The position numbers and the translations under genes are program-made. Below the pieces are notes generated by a model. The model was not told the DNA's origin, searched no databases, and was given only the letters and a program-made list of their open reading frames with translations. This document shows, in pieces, positions 1 to 5,335 of a DNA stretch of 5,749 nt. This DNA comes from Aestuariivirga sp. (GTDB lineage Bacteria > Pseudomonadota > Alphaproteobacteria > Rhizobiales > Aestuariivirgaceae): positions 1-5,749 of the forward strand of contig JADCDC010000515.1 in assembly GCA_020252385.1 (NCBI GenBank), read 5' to 3'. Numbering within the stretch: position 1 is the first letter of the stretch; every line of letters starts with the position of its first letter.

Positions 1-1
1 G

Positions 2-556
2 GAGGCCGAAAAGGGGCATGAATCGATCGCGGTCAAGCTGGGCCTCACCCATCTCACGGCGGATGCCAAGATCGAGGAGAACGAGGCCAAGCGGCGGCTC
101 TTCCTCCTGCAGGTGATCCAGCCTGGCCTCGTCGGCCTGATGGACGGCTCGGTCTCGACACTCGCGCCCCTCTTCGCCGCGGCCTTCGCCACCGGCAGCA
201 CCTGGGAGACCTTCCTGGTCGGCTCCGCGGCATCGGTCGGTGCGGGCATTTCCATGGGCCTTGCCGAAGGTCTCTCGGATGATGGCAAGCTCACGGGCCG
301 CGGCCACCCGCTGATCCGCGGCCTTGCCGCGGGCATCATGACGGCGGTCGGTGGGCTTGGCCACACGCTGCCTTACCTGATCCCCGATTTCACCATCGCC
401 ACCTGGGTCGCCATCGTCGTCGTCTTCTTCGAACTCTGGGCGATCTCCTGGATCCGCTACAAGTACATGGACACGCCCTTCCTGAAGGCGGCCTTCCAGA
501 TCGCAGTGGGCGGCTTCCTCGTCTTCCTCACCGGCATCCTGATCGGCAGCGCCTGA
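2..556 (+). CDS. mbfA: MbfA-type membrane-bound ferritin / iron exporter, C-terminal part
   Basis: This is the 3' part of a gene that enters from the left edge; the frame is open from base 2 and gives 184 residues before TGA. The first ~35 residues are charged and helical and would be the end of the N-terminal ferritin-like (erythrin) di-iron domain, most of which is outside the window. The rest is a VIT1/CCC1-type membrane domain: the motif LMDGSVSTLAP (window residues 46-56), a glycine-rich second helix with GAGISMGLAEGLSDDG (80-95), then hydrophobic segments at about 105-127, 131-150 and 164-182. In characterised MbfA proteins of Bradyrhizobium and Agrobacterium this inner-membrane protein exports iron and protects against iron and peroxide stress, usually under Irr control; the promoter is not in view here. 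The GTG at 113 is internal, not the start, because the family-like sequence continues upstream of it. A plain VIT-family protein is the alternative, but the helical N-terminal remnant favours MbfA. Confidence 0.85.
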   Translation, partial: EAEKGHESIAVKLGLTHLTADAKIEENEAKRRLFLLQVIQPGLVGLMDGSVSTLAPLFAAAFATGSTWETFLVGSAASVGAGISMGLAEGLSDDGKLTGRGHPLIRGLAAGIMTAVGGLGHTLPYLIPDFTIATWVAIVVVFFELWAISWIRYKYMDTPFLKAAFQIAVGGFLVFLTGILIGSA

Positions 557-561
557 AGGGC

Positions 562-1464
562 ATGAAGCGCGGCGTCCACGCTATCCTCTACGCCTTCTTC
601 CACGCGGACGAGACGCTCGACCGCGCCGCCATGCGCCGCCAGGTGGAGCTCTGCCTCACGGCCGACGTGGCAGGGATCGCCGCGCTGGGCCTTGCAACGG
701 AAGTTGCCAAGCTCAGCTTCTCGGAACGCTGCATGCTCATGGACTGGGTGGGCGAAGACGTCGATGGCGCCAAGCCCCTGGGCTTCACCATCTATGGCCA
801 GTCGGTGGCGGAGCAGGTCGCCATGCTGCGCCAGGCGGAGCAGGCGGGGGCTGACTGGCTCATCCTCCAGCCGCCGCAAGTGGGCACCTATGATGCGGAG
901 GAGTATCTCGCCTTCTTCAGCCGCGTCATGGATGCAACAGCGCTTCCAACGGCGATCCAGAACGCGCCGCAGTATCTTGGCCGCGGCTTGTCCGATGCCG
1001 ACATTGACGTGCTGCGCAGGCGCCACGCCAATTTCACGCTGATCAAGGCAGAGGCAACACCCCATGATGCGCGGCGCCTCAAGGCCATGGCTGGCCGCGA
1101 TTTCCTTGTCTTCAACGGGCGCGGCGGGCTTGACATGATCGACTGCCTCGATGGCGGCTGCGATGGTTTCCTGCTGGCACCGGACCTCGTCGATTATTCC
1201 GCAAGCGTGATGCGTCATTACGACTTGGGGCTGCGCGAGGACGCGCTGGTGCAGTATGGCAGGGTGCTTCCCGCCATCAGCTTCATCATGCGCTCGCTCG
1301 AACATCTGATCTGCTACGGCAAGCGCATCTTCGCGGCGCGCGCCGGGCTCGAGGTCTTTGATCGCGCACCGGCGCTGCGTCCGGACTTACGTGAACTTCA
1401 GCAGATGAACCGCCTGTTGGCGGAACTTGGGCACTTTCCTCAGCCGGGGCCGAGCGGCCCATAG
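562..1464 (+). CDS. DapA/NanA-family class I aldolase-fold protein, probable sugar-acid aldolase or dehydratase
   Basis: The 300-residue product has the length and layout of the dihydrodipicolinate synthase / N-acetylneuraminate lyase (TIM barrel) family. Lys162 in LIKAEAT lies where E. coli DapA has its Schiff-base Lys161, so a lysine-imine mechanism with a 2-keto substrate is likely. Other active-site positions differ: the GTTGE loop is GLATE (43-47), the DapA Tyr107 position is Val107, Tyr133 is Gln133 (in IQNAP), and the carboxylate-binding Arg138 is Tyr138. It is therefore not a lysine-biosynthesis enzyme. Such divergent members occur in sugar and sugar-acid catabolic loci, which fits the neighbouring transporter and dehydratase genes. 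The ATG is 5 bases after the mbfA stop; GAAGGG (555-560) is very close to it for a ribosome site, so translational coupling is likely. The 3' end overlaps the convergent gntR gene. Family is secure; the reaction is not. Confidence 0.87.
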   Translation: MKRGVHAILYAFFHADETLDRAAMRRQVELCLTADVAGIAALGLATEVAKLSFSERCMLMDWVGEDVDGAKPLGFTIYGQSVAEQVAMLRQAEQAGADWLILQPPQVGTYDAEEYLAFFSRVMDATALPTAIQNAPQYLGRGLSDADIDVLRRRHANFTLIKAEATPHDARRLKAMAGRDFLVFNGRGGLDMIDCLDGGCDGFLLAPDLVDYSASVMRHYDLGLREDALVQYGRVLPAISFIMRSLEHLICYGKRIFAARAGLEVFDRAPALRPDLRELQQMNRLLAELGHFPQPGPSGP

Positions 1465-2186
1465 GCGGCGCGGATGTCGCGCTCGGCATCGTCGATGAGC
1501 TTGCTCATGGCGTCCGCCGCGCCCCTCGCGTCCCCCCCGCTCACGCAGGCAAGGATGTGGGCATGGACCGCGACCGAGTCCTCGAGCGAGAGACCGCGCA
1601 GCTGCTGGCCGCGCCGGCTGGCATGAAAGCTCTCCCGCAGCGGGGAGGTCATGCCCTCGAAAAGATAGGACAGCACCCGGTTGCCGCTGGCCAGCGCCAG
1701 GGCCTCATGAAAATCGACGTCCGCCTGGTGGAACCGCAACTGCGCATCCTCGCGGCCCTGCCGCTCGTCACGGGCAGCGCTGCGCATGCGATCGAGGGCG
1801 GCCTCCGCCGCGGTGATGCCCGCACGGCTGGCGCGCCTTGCAGCGAGCGTCACCGACTGGATCTCGAGCGAGCGGCGCACCTCGATCAGGTCGAAGAGGC
1901 ACTTGGGGTCCGACTTGATGAGCGAGCTCAGGAAGTCGCCGAAGACCGAGCCGTCCGGCTGGCGCACGATGGCGCGGCGGCCGCGTGACACGTCCAGAAG
2001 CCCGCGTCCTGACAGCATCTTCACCGCCTCGCGCATGGTGACGCGGCTGACCCCATAGCGCTCGGCGAGTTCTGCCTCGCTCGGCAGGCTCATGCCGGGG
2101 GCCAGTTCGCTCAGCAAAAGGGCCGTCAGCTTGTCCGCTACGATCAGGGAGACAGGGCGGAGATCAGGGTCCGATGTGTGTAGCAT
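1440..2186 (-). CDS. GntR-family transcriptional regulator, FCD (FadR-like) subfamily
   Basis: The 248-residue protein has an N-terminal winged helix-turn-helix (about 12-76) with the GntR signature LPSEAELAERYGVSRVTMREAV split over residues 34-55, followed by an all-helical FCD ligand domain (about 95-240). In the FCD domain the metal-ligand pattern DxxFH is present (Asp156, His160) and a second histidine lies at His208 in HAHIL. The last histidine usually found in the closing 'MRxHL' helix appears to be Leu230 (MSKLI), so the metal site may be incomplete. FCD regulators usually repress sugar-acid or organic-acid genes and release DNA on binding a pathway intermediate. It is divergent from the sugar ABC transporter operon and convergent with the aldolase gene. 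ATG at 2186 is chosen because the HTH begins at the usual distance from it; no Shine-Dalgarno is seen, and the promoter places transcription start at or near the ATG. Autoregulation is likely from the overlapping palindrome at 2191-2207. Confidence 0.92.
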   Translation of the reverse strand: MLHTSDPDLRPVSLIVADKLTALLLSELAPGMSLPSEAELAERYGVSRVTMREAVKMLSGRGLLDVSRGRRAIVRQPDGSVFGDFLSSLIKSDPKCLFDLIEVRRSLEIQSVTLAARRASRAGITAAEAALDRMRSAARDERQGREDAQLRFHQADVDFHEALALASGNRVLSYLFEGMTSPLRESFHASRRGQQLRGLSLEDSVAVHAHILACVSGGDARGAADAMSKLIDDAERDIRAAYGPLGPG

Positions 2187-2190
2187 GCCA

Positions 2191-2207
2191 AACTTATATG
2201 ATATGTT
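2191..2207. promoter_or_regulatory. Candidate GntR operator, 17-bp imperfect palindrome
   Basis: AACTTATATGATATGTT reads as AACnTAT-nnn-ATAnGTT on both strands: six of the seven bases in each arm pair symmetrically about position 2199. Size and AT-rich symmetric form are typical of FCD/GntR dimer sites. It covers the -10 box of the divergent gntR promoter, so bound regulator would block its own gene and could also act on the transporter operon. A shorter overlapping symmetry, ATAT-G-ATAT (2196-2204), means the exact centre is uncertain. Confidence 0.55.
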
Positions 2208-2221
2208 CTGTTGCGAAGCAA
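2193..2221 (-). promoter_or_regulatory. Predicted promoter of the gntR gene, probably giving a leaderless mRNA
   Basis: Read on the minus strand there is TTGCTT (2221-2216), a 17-base spacer, and TATAAG (2198-2193), a good -10 match with a partial -35. Only six bases separate the -10 box from the ATG at 2186, so transcription would begin at about the A of the start codon. This agrees with the absence of a ribosome-binding site. It is a pattern-based call and is not experimentally mapped. Confidence 0.55.
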
Positions 2222-2223
2222 CA
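2209..2223. repeat. Perfect inverted repeat TGTTGC-GAA-GCAACA in the control region
   Basis: Six-base arms (2209-2214 and 2218-2223) flank GAA. The element overlaps the -35 box of the gntR promoter and lies two bases beyond the AT-rich palindrome. The half-site GCAACA recurs at 2239-2244, exactly 21 bases (two helical turns) downstream, which suggests a protein-binding site more than a chance hairpin. Which regulator would bind is unknown. Confidence 0.45.
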
Positions 2224-2316
2224 TGGATTTGGTGCGGGGCAACAGAGCGCTTGGGCCGTTAGTTTGCAGAAAACCTGCGTCCATTGCAAGACTCCAACCA
2301 CAGCAGCGGCAGATGC

Positions 2317-2345
2317 TCGGAAGGGTCTTTACAGACTTGTATGAT
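2317..2345 (+). promoter_or_regulatory. Weak candidate promoter for the sugar transporter operon
   Basis: TATGAT (2340-2345) is a fair -10 box, preceded by TG, with only a poor -35 (TCGGAA, 2317-2322) at 17 bases spacing. A start near 2352 would leave a leader of about 75 bases before the binding-protein gene. An alternative is the TATGAT at 2197-2202 inside the palindrome at 2191-2207, which would give a leader of about 220 bases and place the operon directly under that operator. Neither is strong. Confidence 0.25.
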
Positions 2346-2378
2346 TACTCTAGCCTTCCGTGTAGCGTGCCTTGCGCG

Positions 2379-2390
2379 CAGACCGGTCTG
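2379..2390. repeat. 12-bp perfect palindrome CAGACCGGTCTG in the operon leader
   Basis: A perfect self-complementary 12-mer sits 36 bases before the binding-protein start codon and downstream of the candidate -10 at 2340-2345. It could be a second operator acting as a roadblock. Having no loop, it would make a poor RNA hairpin. In GC-rich DNA a chance origin is possible. Confidence 0.35.
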
Positions 2391-2415
2391 GAAGCCGGCA
2401 ACCAAACGTGTCCTT

Positions 2416-2421
2416 GGGAGG
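2416..2421 (+). promoter_or_regulatory. Ribosome-binding site fixing the start of the binding-protein gene
   Basis: GGGAGG lies five bases before ATG 2427. It decides the start: the same frame is open back to 2211 and has an ATG at 2223, but that would put about 68 unrelated residues before an otherwise normal signal peptide. Confidence 0.8.
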
Positions 2422-2426
2422 ATCAG

Positions 2427-3437
2427 ATGAAGATGACTGTTAATCGGATTGCCGCCATTGCTGCGGCCTCGGTCAGCTTGTGCATTGTGGCTGCGGCCCC
2501 GTCCATGGCGGACCCGCAGGAGAAGTGGTGCTCTGGCGTCAAGATTGCGGCGTTCCCCGGCGGACCGCAGGGCGGCGTGTTCGCCAACAACGTCTACAAC
2601 GGCTTCCGCCAGGCCGAGGCCGACCTCGGCCCCGAAGTGACCTACTATTTCTCTGACTGGGATCCGAACAAGATGCTCCAGCAGATCCAGCAGGCGGTGG
2701 CAACCAAGGTCGACGGCATTGCCACCTATGGCTTTGCTGGCGAACCGGCAACCGGCCCGATCGTCGACCAGGCCTTCGCGCAGGGCACGATCTTCACCAC
2801 GCTCAACACGGCGCTGCCCGACAGCCAGAAGAAGTATTCCGCGCAGGGCTTCGGCTATGTGGGCGCGCCCAACTATGCCGCCGGCTTCGCGCTCGCATCT
2901 GAAGCGGCCAAGCGCGCCAACCTGCAGGCCGGCGACAGCGTCTTCGTCTGGGGCCTCAAGGGCCAGGGCGGCGACCGCGGCCAGCGCACCGTGGGCGTGA
3001 TCGAGGCCTTCGAGAAGGCCGGCGCCAAGGTGATCTACCAGGAGATCGATTCCGCAACCAACGCCGATCCGAACGCCGGCACGGCCACGTTTGTGGGCGT
3101 GATGGGCGCCAACCCCGGCATCAAGATCGTGGTGACGGACCATGGCGGCCTGACCTCCAACGTCGGCGTCTATGCCAAGGCGGCCTCGCTCACGCCGGGC
3201 CAGGTCTATTTCGCGGGCTTCGACATGTCGCCCAACACCGCCCAGGCGGTGAAGGAAGGCTTCCAGAACCTCGTGATCGACCAGCAGCCCTTCCTGCAGG
3301 GTTACATCCCGATCCTCAACATCTGCCTCACCAAGAAGTTCGGCTTCTCCGGACTCGACATCAACACCGCCGGCGCCTTCGTGGACTCGACCAATGTCGA
3401 TGCCGTGGCGCCGCTGGCCGCCGTCGAAATCCGCTGA
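2427..3437 (+). CDS. Periplasmic sugar-binding protein of a CUT2-type ABC transporter
   Basis: The 336-residue product begins with a Sec signal peptide: basic MKMTVNR, a hydrophobic Ala-rich stretch to about residue 25, and a likely cleavage after SMA (Ala28). The mature part is a type I periplasmic binding protein (Peripla_BP_4, ribose/galactose class): CSGVKIAAFPGGPQGG at the first strand (35-50), FSDWDP (75-80), VDGIATYG (95-102), GFGYVG (141-146), TDHGG (237-241), GFDMSP (264-269) and DQQPFLQGY (285-293). These motifs line the two-lobe cleft in this class, with acidic and Asn/Gln residues holding sugar hydroxyls. Two cysteines remain after cleavage (Cys35, Cys300) and may form a disulfide. 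It would capture a monosaccharide-like substrate in the periplasm and deliver it to the permease encoded downstream. First gene of the operon, with a strong ribosome site. The exact sugar cannot be read from the sequence. Confidence 0.93.
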   Translation: MKMTVNRIAAIAAASVSLCIVAAAPSMADPQEKWCSGVKIAAFPGGPQGGVFANNVYNGFRQAEADLGPEVTYYFSDWDPNKMLQQIQQAVATKVDGIATYGFAGEPATGPIVDQAFAQGTIFTTLNTALPDSQKKYSAQGFGYVGAPNYAAGFALASEAAKRANLQAGDSVFVWGLKGQGGDRGQRTVGVIEAFEKAGAKVIYQEIDSATNADPNAGTATFVGVMGANPGIKIVVTDHGGLTSNVGVYAKAASLTPGQVYFAGFDMSPNTAQAVKEGFQNLVIDQQPFLQGYIPILNICLTKKFGFSGLDINTAGAFVDSTNVDAVAPLAAVEIR

Positions 3438-3447
3438 CGCAAGACAA

Positions 3448-3472
3448 GGCGGCCCCGGGCTCCGGGGCCGCC
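3448..3472 (+). promoter_or_regulatory. Intercistronic GC hairpin between binding-protein and ATPase genes
   Basis: Perfect 11-base arms, GGCGGCCCCGG (3448-3458) and CCGGGGCCGCC (3462-3472), flank a GCT loop, 10 bases after the binding-protein stop. No T-run follows (the next bases are ATCCTCACCCCCC), so it is not a standard intrinsic terminator. The likely role is protection of the upstream mRNA 3' end, or partial attenuation, giving more binding protein than ATPase and permease, as is common in sugar ABC operons. Confidence 0.7.
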
Positions 3473-3502
3473 ATCCTCACCCCCCAAACCGGACGAGGCC
3501 CT

Positions 3503-4291
3503 ATGTCTCAGGCGAACAATGGCGGCGGCAAAGCCGTGCCAGTGATCGAACTCCGCAACGTGTCGAAGACCTTCGGCGAGGTGCGCTCACTTTCAGGGAT
3601 CGACTTCAAGGTCTATCCCGGCGAGATCGTGGGCTTGCTCGGTGACAATGGCGCGGGCAAGTCCACGCTGGTGAAGACCGTCATGGGCTTCCACCGGCCG
3701 GATTCGGGCGGCGAGATATTCTTCAAGGGCAAACGCATCGATGACTGGTCCGTGGCGCGCGCGCGTGGCCTCGGCATCGAGACCGTCTACCAGGAGCGCG
3801 CTCTCTGCGAGAAGCAGCCGATCTGGCGCAACATGTTCATGGGCCGGGAACTGCGCACCAAATTGGGACTGCTCGACGTGGAACGGATGCGCGCCGAGTG
3901 CTCCCGCCTGATGAGCGAGCACATGGGCTTCACCTCCGCCGCCGTTCACCCGGACAATGTGGTGACCACCATGTCAGGCGGCGAGAAACAGGGTGTTGCG
4001 ATTACACGCGCACTCTATTTCGACGCCGAACTCGTGATCCTCGATGAGCCCACCATGGGCCTGTCGCTGACCGAAACCAAGAAGACGCTCGACTTCGTGA
4101 GCAACATCAAGAAGGCCGGCAAGTCCGCGATCTTCATCGACCACAACATCTTTCATGTCTATCCGGTGGTCGACCGGCTTTACGTCCTCGACCGCGGCAA
4201 GGTCGCCGGCGTCTATGACAAGAGCCAGATCACCATGGATCAACTAATCGAGCGGCTTTACCACGTGGCCCGCACGGGCACACTCAGCTGA
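3503..4291 (+). CDS. Sugar ABC transporter ATP-binding protein, single-domain CUT2 (FrcA-like)
   Basis: The 262-residue cytoplasmic ATPase powers import. All nucleotide-binding motifs are visible: Walker A GDNGAGKST (47-55), Q-loop Gln97 (VYQERA), signature MSGGEKQ (157-163), Walker B LVILDEP (177-183) and the switch histidine His214 (FIDHN). The D-loop region reads TMGLS, unlike the common SALD. Classical ribose-type CUT2 ATPases such as RbsA have two fused domains and about 500 residues. This one has a single domain, like FrcA of the Sinorhizobium fructose system, and would work as a homodimer. The start is supported by GGACGAGG (3491-3498) four bases before the ATG. It lies 65 bases after the binding-protein gene, across a hairpin, and 9 bases before the permease gene. 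Confidence 0.93.
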   Translation: MSQANNGGGKAVPVIELRNVSKTFGEVRSLSGIDFKVYPGEIVGLLGDNGAGKSTLVKTVMGFHRPDSGGEIFFKGKRIDDWSVARARGLGIETVYQERALCEKQPIWRNMFMGRELRTKLGLLDVERMRAECSRLMSEHMGFTSAAVHPDNVVTTMSGGEKQGVAITRALYFDAELVILDEPTMGLSLTETKKTLDFVSNIKKAGKSAIFIDHNIFHVYPVVDRLYVLDRGKVAGVYDKSQITMDQLIERLYHVARTGTLS

Positions 4292-4300
4292 GAGGGCAAC

Positions 4301-5323
4301 ATGTCGACTGAAACCGCAAAGGCAAGGCCGGCCGACAATCGAGTCGCTCCTCCCTCCTGGCTCCGCCGCTATGGCTCGCAGCTCGGCATCATCGGTGTTG
4401 GCATCGCCATGTGGCTGAGCTTCGTGTTCGCCGCACCGGCCGTGTTCACCAACATCGACATCTACAAGGCCTTCGCGCAGACCACTCCGCAATTCGGCAT
4501 CATCGCGCTGGCTCTCACCTTCGTCGTCATCACCGGTGAGATCGACCTGTCCTTCCCCTCGATCATGGCGCTGGGCACGGCCACCTTCTGCCTTCTGGCG
4601 CAGGCCGGCGTTCCCTGGCCCATCGCACTCACCGGGGCCTTCGTGGTGGGCGCCATGTGCGGCTGGATCAACGGCACGCTGGTGGCCAGGCTCAACATTC
4701 CATCGCTCGTCATCACCATCGGCACGTCCTTCCTGTTCCGCGGGCTTGAACTGGTGCTGATGAACGGCACCGGCGTGCCGCTCACGGCTGACCAGTATCC
4801 GGCCCTCCACGCGATTTTCCGGGAACCGGTGTTCGGCGTGCCTGTGCAGACACTGTGGATGATCGCGGTTGCGGTGGTGCTCTGGATTCTTCTCAACCGC
4901 ACGCGCTTTGGCGCCCATGTCTTCCTCGTCGGTGACAATCCCACCAGCGCGCGGCTGATGGGTGTCGACGTGGTGAGCGTCAAGACACGGGCCTTCATGC
5001 TCGTGGGCGTGGTGGCCGTTCTGGCTGGCGTCATGACCTCGGTCTATGGCTACTACTTCTGGCCTACGCTGGGCGACGGCTTCCTCCTCAACACGATCGC
5101 CTCGGTCTTCCTCGGGGGAACCTCAGTGTTCGGCGGAACCGGCTCAATCGTCGGCTCCTTCGTCGCGGCCTACATCATCGGCGCCATCAACGCGGGCATC
5201 GTGTCGGCAGGCATCAACGCCTTCTACACGCAGCTCTGCTTCGGCCTCGTGATCGTGCTCTCGGTGGTGCTCCAGACCATCATCGAACGCCGGATCAGGC
5301 GCCAGTCGATCACCGGCCGCTGA
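4301..5323 (+). CDS. Sugar ABC transporter inner-membrane permease, RbsC/FrcC-like (BPD_transp_2)
   Basis: The 340-residue product is strongly hydrophobic, with about eight to ten membrane helices between residues 27 and 327 after a polar cytoplasmic N-terminus. Family motifs are clear: FVVITGEIDLSFPSIMALG split over 74-92 (the conserved TM region of ribose-class permeases, here with Glu80 where many have Gly), LNIPSLVITIGT (131-142), the cytoplasmic ATPase-coupling loop VGDNPTSARLMGVDV (210-224), and SVFLGGTSVFGGTGSIVG (268-285). It would form a homodimeric channel that works with the ATPase and binding protein encoded upstream. GAGGG (4292-4296) lies four bases before the ATG. Only 12 bases separate it from the dehydratase gene, so the genes are surely co-transcribed. 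No truncation or frameshift seen. Confidence 0.93.
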   Translation: MSTETAKARPADNRVAPPSWLRRYGSQLGIIGVGIAMWLSFVFAAPAVFTNIDIYKAFAQTTPQFGIIALALTFVVITGEIDLSFPSIMALGTATFCLLAQAGVPWPIALTGAFVVGAMCGWINGTLVARLNIPSLVITIGTSFLFRGLELVLMNGTGVPLTADQYPALHAIFREPVFGVPVQTLWMIAVAVVLWILLNRTRFGAHVFLVGDNPTSARLMGVDVVSVKTRAFMLVGVVAVLAGVMTSVYGYYFWPTLGDGFLLNTIASVFLGGTSVFGGTGSIVGSFVAAYIIGAINAGIVSAGINAFYTQLCFGLVIVLSVVLQTIIERRIRRQSITGR

Positions 5324-5335
5324 GGGCAGGGGCCG

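Noticed and set aside
113..556. A separate 147-residue protein starting at GTG 113
   Set aside because: The same frame is open to the left edge and encodes sequence expected before the membrane domain, so this is an internal codon of mbfA.
457..1305. Long minus-strand frame opposite mbfA and the aldolase
   Set aside because: Composition is rich in His, Arg, Ala and Glu without domain motifs, as expected for the antisense of a GC-rich gene; the plus-strand genes have clear family motifs.
562..1464. dapA, 4-hydroxy-tetrahydrodipicolinate synthase for lysine synthesis
   Set aside because: The conserved Thr44, Tyr107, Tyr133 and Arg138 positions are all replaced and the context is sugar catabolism.
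2211..2426. N-terminal extension of the binding protein using the in-frame ATG at 2223 or the alternative start at 2211
   Set aside because: It would bury the signal peptide behind about 70 residues; ATG 2427 has a strong ribosome site and a normal signal sequence directly after it.
2259..3143. Minus-strand frame of 294 codons opposite the binding-protein gene
   Set aside because: Antisense shadow with low-complexity His/Arg/Gly composition and no recognisable family; the plus strand has a signal peptide and family motifs.
3448..3472. Rho-independent terminator after the binding-protein gene
   Set aside because: The stem is strong but no T-run follows, and the next genes are functionally required partners, so complete termination is unlikely.
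4244..5034. Minus-strand frames opposite the permease gene
   Set aside because: Highly polar shadow of a hydrophobic membrane protein; the plus strand shows all permease motifs.
2427..5323. Assigning frcB/frcA/frcC or rbsB/rbsA/rbsC gene names to the transporter
   Set aside because: Only the architecture resembles the fructose system; substrate cannot be inferred and no frcK-like kinase or ribose kinase is adjacent.
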